Notes under the pieces: generated by a model
Databases searched by the model: none
Told to the model about the DNA's origin: nothing
What the model saw: only the letters and a program-made list of their open reading frames with translations
From: Gryganskiella cystojenkinii
Lineage: Eukaryota; Mortierellomycota; Mortierellomycetes; Mortierellales; Mortierellaceae
Direction of reading: 5' to 3'
Length of the DNA stretch: 64,000 bases
Assembly: GCA_015852425.1 (NCBI GenBank)
Contig: JAAAIG010000058.1
Span: 1 to 64,000, forward strand
Program-made: the position numbers and the translations under genes
In this document: in pieces, positions 1 to 11,300 of the stretch
Layout: each line of letters begins with the position of its first letter
Position numbering within the stretch: position 1 is the stretch's first letter

Positions 1-106
1 TCCAATCCTGACTCACACGTGCGCACGACGCGAGGTCTTTGGGGCCAAGGCTGCTGGAAATCATTGAAAAAATCTCGGGTATGTCAATGGGATGTGTCAG
101 GAACAT
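1..106 (-). CDS. F-box/LRR protein, N-terminal fragment cut by window edge
   Basis: The reverse strand from position 106 reads 35 residues starting MFLTHPIDIPEIF and continuing through LGPKDLASCARVSQDW, then runs off the window. This is an F-box, the SCF ubiquitin-ligase adaptor fold. It is almost identical to the N-terminus of the complete gene at 767-1948, and the flanking DNA is homologous as well, so it is the second member of a tandem duplicate pair. The LRR part, if intact, lies outside the window. Whether this copy is functional cannot be judged from 106 bases. Confidence 0.7.
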   Translation of the reverse strand, partial: MFLTHPIDIPEIFSMISSSLGPKDLASCARVSQDW

Positions 107-720
107 TTTGGTTTTAAATATGAAGAGCGCGACAAGCTTGACGGCAGGGGCAGTGAGGATAAAGCCACAGGACGGTGTGATAACGTGGGAGAAATGAGGG
201 AAAGGTGTTGATGATGAGAAGAACAGCACGAAAGATTCAGGGATGGTTACATTTTATGATATACATATATTGTACATGTTTAATGGCGAAGTCATTAAGA
301 GCTTGGAGTGGCCGAGCAGCAACAAGATCGATGAGATTTTGGAGAGGTCATGAAGATTTAAAGCGGCGGAGCATGAAAGCGCGGCACAGAAAATTAAGGT
401 GGCGATGCACCAATTGTCACTACTCCTCAGCTGATGACCACTCCGGTTTCACAAAGGGAGCAAAGGAAAAATTCGAGAAACAGTATGGGATATGGGATAG
501 CTGGCTCTTTAGACGGAAATGACGGGATGTTGCGCATGGCCATCAATGAAGGATGTTTTTGGGAAGAGAGAGGAGGGGATAGAGACGTGTCTGAGAGACG
601 GCAATGCAGAGAAAGAATTTATGTGAAAGGGAAAGGACTTGAACAAATTAGTTGTATGAAACGTGAACAGCTTTCGATTGAGGCGCTTATGGTCGAGTCC
701 TATTGTCTCCGCTTGGTTCT
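1..720. repeat. tandem segmental duplication, copy A
   Basis: Position 1 aligns with about 1843, an offset of 1842 bases fixed by the two ATG codons at 106 and 1948. Similarity covers the F-box start and the 5' flank, fading near 720. Confidence 0.75.
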
Positions 721-766
721 TTGCATAAAGTGCATTATGATCCAAGTAGAGATGAACTTAAGTGCC
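107..766. other. intergenic, duplicated 5' flank of F-box/LRR gene
   Basis: No independent gene is seen. Bases up to about 720 are a diverged copy of the flank at about 1949-2560, the region upstream of the second F-box/LRR gene. The 5' flank of one copy therefore sits directly against the 3' end of the other. Confidence 0.6.
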
Positions 767-1948
767 TCAGACATGGCCCGGGCTCATTCCCTTCTGGTAG
801 AGCAAGGACTCAAGTTCAAAGAGGAGCGTGGAGTTGGTCTTGAGTGCCTCGGACAGCGCTCGAGCCCCTTTACCTCCGATCGAGTTTTCACATAATTCCA
901 AAGTGATAAGAGTCAAGTTGGTTTTGAGTGCCTCGGACAGCGCCAGAGCTCCATTATCTTCGATTAAGTTGAAACTCAAGTCCAAAGAGCCAAGAGTGGA
1001 GTTTCTCTTGAGTGCCTCAGACAGCGCCTGAGCCCCATTGTCTTCGATCGAGTTGGAACTCAAGTCCAAAGAGGCTAGTGTGGAATTGGTCTTGAGTGCC
1101 TTGGACAGCGCCTGAGCTCCATTGTCTCCGATCGAGTTTGAGTACAAGCTCAGTGTGGTCAGAGTCGTGTTTGTCTTGAGTCCCTCACCCAGTGCCTGAG
1201 CTCCAATGTATCCTATCGAGTTCGAAACCAAGCTCAGAGTGGTGAGAGTCGTGTTAGACTTGAGTCCCTCACCTAGTACCTGAGCTCCTATGTCTCCGAT
1301 TGAGTTTGAGTCCAAGTTCAGAGTGGTCAGAGTCGTGTTGGTTTTGAGTCCCTCACCCAGTGCCTGAGCTCCAATGTGTCCGATCGAGTTTGAGTCCAAG
1401 CTCAGAGTGGTCAGAGTTGAATTGCTCTTAAGAGCCTCAGACAGTTCTTGGGCTCCGGTGACCCCTATCAAGTTGTCACCCAGGTCCAATGCAGTAAGAG
1501 TTAAGTTAGTCTTGAGTGCCTCAGACAGGGCCTGGGCTCCACTGGGTCCAATTGAGTTGAACTTCAATTGCAAAGTGGCGAGAGTTGAGTCGGTCTTGAG
1601 TGCGTCAGATAGTACTTGGGCTCCGTTATCTCCGATATAGTTGCCCCACAAGTTCAAAGTGGTAAGATTCAAGTTGGCAATGATACTAGAAACCACATTG
1701 GGTGCAGATGATATTTTTTCGTAAGCTGTGATCTGAATCGTCAGGTGAGATATAAGGTGTTTGTTTCTCTTGATTGCTTCCTTGCTGGGGCCATCTCTCG
1801 ACAAGACGACAGACTTGTAGAGTGGTGGTGTAAATGAGTTGTTCCAATCCTGACTCACACGAGCACACGACGCGAGGTCTTTGGGGCCAAGGCTGCTATA
1901 AATCATTGAACAAATCTCGGGTATGTCGATGGGATGTGTCTGGAACAT
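767..1948 (-). CDS. F-box protein with ten NLRC3-type leucine-rich repeats
   Basis: Single-exon protein of 393 residues. The longer open frame starts at a GTG at 2071; the first ATG is at 1948 and opens MFQTHPIDIPEIC, so that start was taken. Residues 1 to about 45 form an F-box (IPEICSMIYSSLGPKDLASC, then a VSQDW tryptophan). From about residue 95 to the end are ten 28-residue repeats of the form LTTLxLxxNSIGxxGAQALxxALKTNST, the ribonuclease-inhibitor/NLRC3 LRR class. By family, the F-box would bind Skp1 of an SCF ligase and the LRRs would bind a substrate; no substrate can be named. Several repeats are nearly identical, pointing to recent expansion or gene conversion. A paralog begins at 106 in the same orientation. 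Confidence 0.85.
   Translation of the reverse strand: MFQTHPIDIPEICSMIYSSLGPKDLASCARVSQDWNNSFTPPLYKSVVLSRDGPSKEAIKRNKHLISHLTIQITAYEKISSAPNVVSSIIANLNLTTLNLWGNYIGDNGAQVLSDALKTDSTLATLQLKFNSIGPSGAQALSEALKTNLTLTALDLGDNLIGVTGAQELSEALKSNSTLTTLSLDSNSIGHIGAQALGEGLKTNTTLTTLNLDSNSIGDIGAQVLGEGLKSNTTLTTLSLVSNSIGYIGAQALGEGLKTNTTLTTLSLYSNSIGDNGAQALSKALKTNSTLASLDLSSNSIEDNGAQALSEALKRNSTLGSLDLSFNLIEDNGALALSEALKTNLTLITLELCENSIGGKGARALSEALKTNSTLLFELESLLYQKGMSPGHV
800..1690 (-). repeat. 84-bp tandem repeats encoding LRRs
   Basis: About ten head-to-tail units of 84 bp, each coding one 28-residue LRR of the F-box protein. The central units (about 1130-1450) are most alike and share the GEGLK variant; the outer units carry SEALK. 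The gradient suggests local unit duplication inside the array. Confidence 0.8.
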
Positions 1949-2560
1949 TTCGGTTATAGGTATGAAGAACGTGACAAGCGTGATGACAGGGACAGCGATG
2001 ATGAGACCACAAGAAGGTGTGATAATGAGATAGAAATGGGAGAAAGGTGTTAATGATGAGATGGGCAGCACGGATGGCTACATATTACGATATACATATA
2101 CTGTACATGTTTAATGGCGAAGTCTTCAAGATCTTGGAGCTGGTCAACGAGATTTTGGGGCGGCCAAGAAGATTCGAGTGGCGAAGCGTGCAAGCGGGGC
2201 ACAGAAGATTAAGGTGGCGATGTGCCAAGAGCCACTATTCCTCGGCTGGTGACCATTTCGGTTTCACAAAAGGAGCAAAGGAAATAATTAAGATACACGA
2301 AGGGATGACGGACATTTTTCGACTGCTGGAATTGATGGGACGTTGCGCATGGCAATCAATAAAGGCTGTTTTTGGGAAGAAGAGAGAGAGAGGAAGGGAT
2401 GGAGACGTATCTGAGAGACAGCAACGCAGAGAAAGAGTGTATGGGAACGGGAAAGGACTCTCTTGAACAAATTAGTCCTACGCAGAACGCGAACAGCTTT
2501 CGATTGAGTTTTTTTTTGACAAAGCATTGTCTCGACTTGGCCGCTGTGGTTCCTACCAGT
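1843..2560. repeat. tandem segmental duplication, copy B
   Basis: Second copy of the block at 1-720. It holds the F-box start and 5' flank of the complete F-box/LRR gene. Substitutions and small indels are scattered through the non-coding part. Confidence 0.75.
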
Positions 2561-2691
2561 GTTCCGCAACGAAAATGCAAGAATATTAGGAGTACCTATC
2601 AGTAAAAGCTAGCCAGTAAGAGTTGCTTGTCAACCCTTTCATGCTTTCCATACTTCTTTTTTTCATCGTTTCTCCTCCACTTCTTCGACAT
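1949..2691. other. intergenic between F-box gene and F-box pseudogene
   Basis: Divergent spacer of about 740 bases, mostly the duplicated flank described at 1843-2560. No supported gene. The stretch 2623-2691 is open in the frame of the downstream pseudogene, but homology begins after the ATG at 2692. Confidence 0.5.
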
Positions 2692-3480
2692 ATGGGTTCC
2701 AAAGCTCCACATTCCCGTATGAGAAGAAAATCCAAATCATCGCACCGAGGACTCAAAGTCGACAACCGCGTCCCTGCCGAGATCTGGGAACAAATATTTA
2801 GATACCTTTACCCTTCGACTTTCGATGGCGAGCATGGCATTTGAGACTATCGTCAGCTCGCATCCCAATCTGGTATCGGCTTTTCACCAAAAATAATGTC
2901 GAGACTCAACTCCGTTTCCTACGAGGTAGAACCAAATCGAAGAGCTACATGCTTTCTAAGTGCGCAAACAGTCTCCACTTATGCGAGGAGTGCAAATGTC
3001 AACAGCGATGCAACTCGGACAATCAACAGCAATTGAATTCAGTCAGCCTTGCGGACTACTATTTCCGGTACTGGTGCGCTTAACCAAAGCACCCTCGCCT
3101 CCATGATAAAAATGTTCTGTACATTGGAGACCAAATTTCCTTGACAGATGAGGTCAGAGTCGCTGGAAGCAACTCAACCTCACCTGACTTGTTCGAAAGT
3201 GCCTGTTCTGCCAGAGAAACCAAAGAGAAGGACGACATTATTACGAGTTCGAGCCCAATGGCACCAAGATAGTCACCACCTCCTACACCAAAGAGTGTCG
3301 CCGAGTAGTGCAACATTCACCCTGGATATGAGCGCGTCGTTAACTACGAAGTTCTTATCTTGACTGAGCTGCAGGTTTATTACGGTGACGCGCTTGGTGC
3401 AATGGCGTCCAGTAAGCCGACAACTGAGTATGACGAAAAGTCAAGGACGAGAATCCTTTGGTATCGCCAGCAGGCCTAAA
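2692..3480 (+). pseudogene. frameshifted F-box protein pseudogene
   Basis: From ATG 2692 the frame reads a basic leader and then RVPAEIWEQIFRYLYPST, the first half of an F-box. The natural continuation, SMASMAFETIVSSHPNLV, is in the next frame from about 2819, and that frame stops soon after. A third segment, with a cysteine cluster (CANSLHLCEECKCQQRC) after YMLSKCAN, lies in the 2841-3083 frame. Further protein-like pieces follow near 3149-3270 (DEVRVAG...) and 3311-3478 (VVNYEVLILTELQVYYGDAL, then ILWYRQQA). No reading frame joins these pieces, and no splice signals sit at the breaks. The order F-box, Cys cluster, C-terminal helix matches fungal F-box proteins as I recall them, so this is read as one decayed gene. 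Confidence 0.6.
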
Positions 3481-3733
3481 TTCACCTCTCTTCTTGCATC
3501 TTCATTTTCCAAACCGTCAGCCCCACTCTTGTGAAGTAAACATCAAGCATTGAATTATTAAAAGCTGCGAATTCTGTGATCCCACTATCCGCCAACTTTC
3601 CGTTGTTTCCGCAGGACCATGGATATGTGTTTTTGTCACTCCTCCCTCTTTCTTTGTTTTTTAATCGGCATATATTTTTGTAAAGAAGGGATGGCGATGA
3701 AATGAAAAGACGCGTGTCCTAGCCGTGAAGAAC

Positions 3734-5684
3734 TCATTGAGTGGCAAAATACTGTTGGATATCGGAGGTAGGACGGGGAATGCTCAGCGATGCCTCGTAC
3801 ACGGCAACTAAATCCGATAAAGAAAGAGAGATAGAGAGAGAGACATATCAGTACTCAATACAAAAAAGAGAAAATAACCACTTCTCCAATGCTTCTCCAA
3901 TGTTTCTCATAACACACATGCCGCACAACAGATACATACCCGAATCATAACGCACGTTGTTGCGGGTGCGCTTCATTGCAAGTTGCTCAGGCGTCATGCT
4001 TTCTTGAACCCTGACCAATGTTGACAAAATCTCTTCCATCGATGGTCTCTTCTCGGGGTCGCTATCCCAACACTTTTCATAAAGGGCCTTATATGCTGCA
4101 GGGGTGCCCTCGATCGAGATCTCACGTTTGCCGTTCATGATCGCTACAGCCAAGTGCACATCCTGGGGTACTTTAGCAAAGGCCGAGTGTCCAGTCGTTA
4201 ACTCCCACATGAGGACACCCAAAGAATAGATATCGCACCTGGCATCAAAGTGACGGGGGTTACGGAACCGTTCAGGCGCAATGTAGGCCATGACACCGAT
4301 CAGGGGATCATCTGTCCCATCATCCTCAGGACTGTTGATGTTGGCTTTCTTGGTCTTGGTGCTGCTGTTTGTTGTGGACGCGCCTGCGCTCAAAGTCTGA
4401 TGACCCTCAAGACCTGTGATCTTTTGGCTAACGAATTTGGTTTCGCCATCCTTGACGGGAGCGACCTCGATGGCATAGAGGTCCTTGTTCCTGGCAACGC
4501 GCTCCTCCATGACAGTACTGGCACCGAAATCTGTGAGCATGGCATTACCCTGGTCATCGATCAAGATGTTGCCTCCGTGAAGATCGCGGTGATACACACC
4601 CTCTTGATGAAGACGTGCAATCGCGGATGAAATCTGGATCGCGAGTCGAAGCTTGTCGGCCCAGGTCAGGTTTTGGTACTCGACCTTGAGATGCCAGGTG
4701 AGCGAACCCTTGTCGGCGTATTTTGTCACTATGCAGAGCTTGTCCAGGCCAGGGGGAAAGGTGACTCCGTAAAATTGGACTACACCCTCACATCCCTTCA
4801 TTCGACTGTAGATCTCGACCTAATTTTTCAAAAAAAAAAACATTAATAGGTAAAGTAATGTTCCGGGTTAGTTTAAGGAAACAGGAAGAGGCGCATTGCA
4901 ATTATGCACAAGCGGACGCTTTGGAGCATGGTAGTTGGTCCGTTTCACACAATTCATGCGAAAGTACTAAGAGCAAAATGGACGGGAGAACGAACCCAAG
5001 GGTAATGTTCATTTGTGCGCTTTGTTGCGCGTTTTTTTGAGTTGGTCTCTCGTTTTGCTCGCTTAACAAACTACCTGAATCGAATCAGATCTGAGGGGTG
5101 GATGAAATCAAGGGGCTGGAGAAGGAGGAGCGTCGACATGGACCAAAACACAATGCCAACTGACCAGTCCAAAAGTGTGTGTGTGCGTGTGAAAGAGTAA
5201 AAGAACTTGCCTCTTTGGAGATGACATGAGCCGAAGCTTCCTTGATAGCGACCTTGATGCCCTTCCACTCTGCAAAATGAATGATACCCATTCCGCCGGC
5301 ATCAACACCGATCGAAAGATCCTTGATCTCTGAGGCTGGGATCTCGTTTGCGAGCAAGACCTTGCGTTCATCCTCAGTGAGTGGATAAGGGAATGTCCTC
5401 AAGCTTTGTTCGATCGAGATCGTCTTGGGCCTAGCCATTGTGTTGGCCAATGACGAGAATCGAGTCAAGGCTCGTTGGAAGAAGGTGGGGCCGTCAGTAG
5501 TCTCGGATTTAACAGCAACGATGCCATTATCCTTTGGGGGCGCATACGTGGCCACGGGTGTTTCGCCCTCGGGATGCGGCTGGCCTAGAGCGTCAGTCGG
5601 GGCAGTGATGGGAGCGACTGCATTTGTCTTATTCTTGGGGACAGTTGTGTCCGTGGCACAGCACTTGGAGAGGGGGTTTCCCAT
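3734..5684 (-). CDS. protein kinase with N-terminal acylation motif
   Basis: Three exons: 5684-5211, 4819-3940 and 3807-3734, giving 475 residues. The N-terminus MGNPLSKCC fits N-myristoylation at Gly2 plus palmitoylation at the Cys pair, so membrane attachment is likely (inference). Kinase motifs are complete: glycine loop at residues 126-133, VAIK lysine at 148, HRD at 235-237, DFG at 255-257 and APE near 340. The DFG-to-APE stretch is about 87 residues because of a Ser/Thr-rich insert, far longer than usual. A tyrosine-kinase-like (TKL) or RIP-like family is possible from HRDLHGGNIL; the substrate is unknown. Intron 1 uses a GC donor (AG/GCAAGT), which keeps frame with the next exon. The last exon adds 24 residues ending FATQ. 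Confidence 0.85.
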
Positions 5685-8379
5685 GATGTCGAGCAGCGTT
5701 ACTGTTACTGTTGTTGTGCTATGTCCTCAATGACAAAAAGCTTTTGCTATCGTGGCCAGAGTCGAGGAAGGAAATAATAAATAAAACATCCAAATTTTGC
5801 CAGAAAAACTGAAGATGAAAGGCTGTTATGCAATGTCCAACAACATTATAGCGGAGACGTATAAAAGCTGTATTATGACATTTACTTATAAAGGCGGTAC
5901 TTGTGTGCTCTAATGGACTAACGGAAGCACTGAAGAATGGAAGAGTGGCGATGAATGGATAAATGAGTCGAAGGGGTGCACGAAGAGAGTAAATAAAAAT
6001 AAGTGAAAAGAAAGAAAGAAGAAAAGAGCGAAAGCAGAAGAAAAAAACAGACAACAAAATCGGGAAACACGAAGAAAACCTTATCTGCCAAAAACAGGTT
6101 GCGCCGAAGCATCTTTTTTGGTGGGTTCTGTGTTTCTGTTTGTCGTTTCTTCCTTCGGGAGAAGGATGCAATACTGTAGGGACACAAAGTGGGTTGGAAG
6201 GAAAAGGAGACGGGATCATCTATGCAAATCCGGTCGACTGTCGGTAACAGCACCGCGGGCGTGCAATAGAAGCCGTTTGTTCTATTTCATAGATCTCGAA
6301 GGGGGCCGTTCCATCGAAGGGGAGGGGGTGGGAAGAAGCAATATAAAAGGGTTTTGTGTTTCTAGGAGATGATGCTGGCAAGAAAAAGAGCATAAGATAC
6401 AAAAGGAAACAACTATCGTTAGCTGGACCGAAAGGGATGAATGGAAACAATCAATTGGCATGTGTACGAGAGAGACAGAGAAATGGAGAGAGAGAGAGAG
6501 TACCCTTGTTGTCCCCACAACCGTGTCAGGAGCAAAAGAAAAGAGCCGAAATCGGTCAGATCTCAAAATCTCACGCACAAAAGGACAGTGCCAAAAACTG
6601 AGTTCGAACAGAGGCGGCATTGATCTCATTTTGGTTGAACCTTATCTGAGTCTAGCCCGGCGAGTTGACGACTAACAGATCCCCAACATCCAAGGACTCG
6701 TTTTGGTGGCAAAACGTTAGGTCGCTTTTCACCGTGTCCGTTAGATTCGATTACAGCCAATAATGCGGATCAAGGCGAAGTATATGCATGGACAAGGCAT
6801 ATCAGGTCCTCTTTTCCTTTTTCTAGATCTCGTCTGACGGAAGTTGCGTGACCAAGGTAGAGTCTGGAGAAAAAAGAAGCGGAGTTTATTTTCTGTGCGA
6901 AGCAAGGAGAGGCGCTTTCTATATTTTGGTTAAAAGACTCGGTACCCTTTCATCTTGCATCGTGTTGGACTGACCTTTTGGTCGTGGCTCGGTGTGGTGA
7001 GTGTGGTGCAATTAAAGATTAACGTCGTCGTCAATTAGATATGCGTGCACGTGATCAACACACGTTGAGGAAAGTTCAACAGCCACGTTTTTTTAGTAGA
7101 GGACACAGACCACCGGATCAGGAACCCTTTATTTCTGATGGCATGAGTCCGACGGTGTTTCCTGGTTCCTAGCCGAGATTGCCTCCTGTGCTTAGAAACC
7201 AGCATAGCAATCGATTAGGAGCTCTTTTCCACCGAGAAAAAGTACTCCGTGATCCTGCTTGTCTCGGAAAAAAGGGGTTTCAAGTCAGGCCCATCACGTA
7301 CGATCACGGTGCTTGGATCATTCAGTGACTCGAGAAGATATATTTTTAATACAAACAGCAGTAGCCCTGCTGGCTCCTCACTCTTCGCCAAAAAATAGGA
7401 AGGGAATTGTTGAGAATCCTCCAAGAAAGAGACGCTTGATGACCACACAGTCTGTCGGCTTTCTGCGCAAGACATTCAGCCCCTGTTTTCTTGTGGTTGG
7501 GTGGTACGAGTGCCGTCAGAGACTTTTTTTTTTGTTATAGTCAGGCTGGGCAGTGACACAAAGAGGAGGAGAAATAGATATAGAAAGTGAGAGAGTGGCG
7601 AATTGCAGGGTTGGGGTGACGAACTGTGTGTCCCCCTGACCTGATCTCTCACTTTTTTCCGCAACCCCCCTTTTTCCTCATTGGTTGGGTTTGGAGAAAT
7701 GTGAATGACCGCATGGCAAACTCAGCAATGGGAATCGCTTCTCTTCTTAACCTTTTGATATGCTCCGCCAATTCCGGCACTCCTCTCTTCAACTCTCCCA
7801 TACTTCATATTAACCCAAGTCACTAATACTACGCAAGGGCGCACTGTCCAACGCAGTTCCAAAAAAATATATAAAAAAAAAGAGCGAAGATCAAGACTCT
7901 CGTTCTCGACACTCTCCAATTCCGACTTTTCATACGTATCTCGACATCACCCCTTTCCTCACCATTCTTCCACCTCAACGACTTTGTGACATTCTCGCTA
8001 GACAGGAAAAGGTGGGGAATTCAACATGACGCACTCAGGGATGGAAGGGCTGTATTTGCCAGCTTTCATTGCAATGCACGAGAGATAGCTGACTTTGACG
8101 TTCTCTTTCTCATTTCTTGGCAATCAAATCTGAATTGGCTGCACCGCCGGTCATTCTGCTCTCGTCCGTAGGCACAACAGGACCAAGGCCTGATCACTCT
8201 TGCCAAAAAGGATACTGCCACCGCCTAGCCGATACTTTGTTCAAGTCCACTCACCAGCGCATTCGGACGATTTTTTGTCATTGAAGTCTAGTGCTCGTTG
8301 TACCAACCTGGAAGCAAAAAATATCGTCCACCTTCAAAGGACACAACGAACTACCCTGAAACCGCACTAGGACCCAGCC
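5685..8379. other. long divergent intergenic region
   Basis: About 2.7 kb between the divergently transcribed kinase and UNC104 genes. I see purine/pyrimidine-rich stretches, a GA microsatellite near 6485-6500 and an AT-rich TATATAAA-like tract near 7868-7880. The short open frames are low-complexity Phe/Ser/Leu or Arg/Glu peptides without family resemblance. Untranslated leader exons or non-coding RNA cannot be excluded. Confidence 0.5.
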
Positions 8380-11300
8380 ATGAGCAAAGGAGGGAATATC
8401 AAGGTCGTGGTCCGGTGTCGACCTCTTAACAGTCGAGGTAATTGCAGTCGATGCTACGACGCGCGTGTCCCTAATTTCCATTCATCAGGTTGAATGAAAA
8501 GAAGGCACCAAAGAACGAGGGCCACTAAATGAGACAACTTTTTCTCTTTTATTATTTCTTCTCCGCTCATTCATGGACTGCCCTTCGAATCCTATTTGTA
8601 TGTCTGCTTGGAATGGATGGCCGCTACATTTCAAAACGAACATGAACAAACAGAAATCGCAAAGCAGTCGGAATGCATTATTCATATGGACGGAAACATG
8701 ACCACGATACGAAAGCCAGAGGAAGGCACCGCAAAGTCGTTCTCCTTTGATCATTCGTATTGGTCCTTCGACAAGGCCGACCCCAACTATGCTGGTCAAC
8801 AGCGACTGTACAATGACCTGGGAGTCGAGTTACTGAACCACTCCTTCAACGGATACAACACCTGCATCGTCGCCTGTAAGTACTCTCAATGTTCTTCCCC
8901 CCAGATGGCGTTTTGTCTGGAAAAAAAGCGAACACGACTGATTAGGTTGAGTTGCAAAGGCGGACCTTTCTCACTTGAGAGCCGTGGACTATCTTTTTGA
9001 ATCTCACTCTGCAGTGGGTCGAGAGAACAGGGAAGAGGGAGAGCATCCCAGGACTTGATTGCGAGCTTAAACGGGAAGAGATGGGAGATTCGTCGGTCTG
9101 CAAGAAGTGAGCCGTTTGCTCCCGCCAAGTGGGCAAACAACCCGCAGCAATCCCAACATGGCGTTTGCTCTAATCTAGAAGCCGAACATCAGACTAACTA
9201 CTCACTCCTGCACCCCTTTGATCTTCCTCACCATTTAGATGGGCAGACAGGAAGCGGGAAATCCTATTCTATGGTAAGAACATGATGTTGCCCAGTACGG
9301 GACTGGAATCGAAGGGTCTGGCCCTGATATTGTTACCTATACTAACTTTTTTTTTTTTTTTTTCGTTGTTTCATTCCATCCGATGCGCAGATGGGCTATG
9401 GCGAAGAACGAGGCATTATCCCACTTTCTTGTCACGAACTGTTCCGCAGGATCGAAGAGAACAAAGATCCATCTCTCAGCTACAGAGTCGAGGTCTCATA
9501 CATGGAAATCTACTGTGAACGCGTGCGAGATCTTTTAAATCCGAAAAACAAGGGACATCTCAAAGTGCGAGAACATCCGTCCTTGGGACCCTATGTCGAG
9601 GATCTCTCTAAGCTCATGGTCACCTCTTTTCGCGACATCGAAAATCTGATGGACGAGGGAAACAAGGTATGTGTACAATGCGTGATGCGCAACAAAACAT
9701 AGTTTTGAACTGTTGTTTTCAAGATGCAAACGTTGACACAGACACACAAGTGAAAAGCTAATATATGTTTTGCTTCGTTTATATAGGCTCGCACAGTTGC
9801 TGCGACAAACATGAACGAGACGTCAAGTCGATCACATGCTGTGTTTACTGTCTTGTTGACGCAAAAGAGGCACGACGCAGAGACAAGACTGGACACTGAA
9901 AAAGTTTCTAGGATCTGGTATGACAAACGGATGAATTCTATTTTCAATTTCTGATCCAAAAGGATGTATCAGTGATCGATTGTCAATTTAACTTTTCTTG
10001 ATCAAACTATTTCTTTGTGAATTAGTCTTGTGGATTTGGCAGGAAGTGAGCGCGCGAATTCTACAGGAGCCACAGGAGCACGACTGAAAGAAGGAGCCAA
10101 CATCAACAAATCACTGACAACTCTTGGCAAGGTCATCTCTGCACTGGCGGACGCTTCCAGTGCACCAGTGCCCTCAGCCATGCCCAAGAGAGGTGTGAAG
10201 AAACCTGCCGAGATTTTTGTCCCTTACCGAGATTCTGTAAGTTATTGCCCCATCAGCCGTCATAAAAAAAAACAATCTGATAGAGGCAAAGATACTCGTC
10301 AGAAACTTATCGCTCTCTTCTCTTCTCTAGGTATTGACCTGGCTGTTAAAGGACTGCCTCGGAGGAAATTCGAAAACCACCATTATCGCTGCACTCTCGC
10401 CAGCAGATGTGAATTATGATGAAACACTCAGTACTCTTCGTTACGCGGACCAGGCAAAACGGATCAAGAACAAAGCTGTCGTCAACGAGGACCCCAACGC
10501 CAAGCTTATTCGCGAGCTCAAGGAGGAACTCTTGGAGTTGCGCTCCAAACTCAACGTCTACGATCCTGTACAAGCTGGCGCGGATTTCAAGTCACCCAAC
10601 ACCGTCGTCACAATCGTGGATTTACATGGCAATACTCGGACACTTACTAAGGATCAGCTGCAGGATGAAGTCCAAGCCTCAGAAAAGATTATGGCTGAGT
10701 TGAACGAAACCTGGGAAGAGAAACTCAGGAAGACACAGGAAATCCAACAGGAGCGTGAAAAGACCCTCGAAGAGCTTGGAATCTCGGTCGAAAAGGGTCA
10801 TATCGGAGTCCATACCCCGAAGCGAATGCCACATCTTGTTAACCTGAACGAAGATCCTCTCATGTCCGAGTGTTTGGTTTACCAACTGAAGCCGGGAAAA
10901 ACACTCGTCGGCAAGCTCGAATCCTCATTGCCCGCCGATATTCGCCTCTCGGGTGCAAACATTCACGACGCTCATTGTTATTTCGAAAACAACAACTCAA
11001 GTGTGACCCTCTACCCAGGAAAGTCCTCTATGACTATGGTCAACGGACTGCGTATCAGTAAGCCCAAGAAACTACGATCCGGATTCCGAGTCATTTTAGG
11101 CGACTATCACGTCTTTCGCTTCAACCATCCCGAGGAAGTGCGCAGGGAGCGGGACCTTCAACAGCAACAACAACAAGGGACTCCGGCATCCAGCATGGTC
11201 TCCTCTCCGACTCAAAAAGTGCCGACGACCCTTTCCAACAGTATGGAGGAGGACCGTCCAGATGAGAGACCTGACTCTCCAATATCATCCGGATCCGTCA

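Noticed and set aside
1949..2071. N-terminal hydrophobic extension of the F-box/LRR protein
   Set aside because: The extended frame starts with GTG, not ATG. The first ATG (1948) leads straight into the F-box, and the paralog has its ATG at the same place.
5719..6253. Overlapping minus-strand frames of 111-166 residues
   Set aside because: Phe/Ser/Leu-rich readings of a purine tract with no domain or splice context.
6482..6500. GA-repeat as a regulatory element
   Set aside because: A simple microsatellite; similar GA tracts occur elsewhere in the window.
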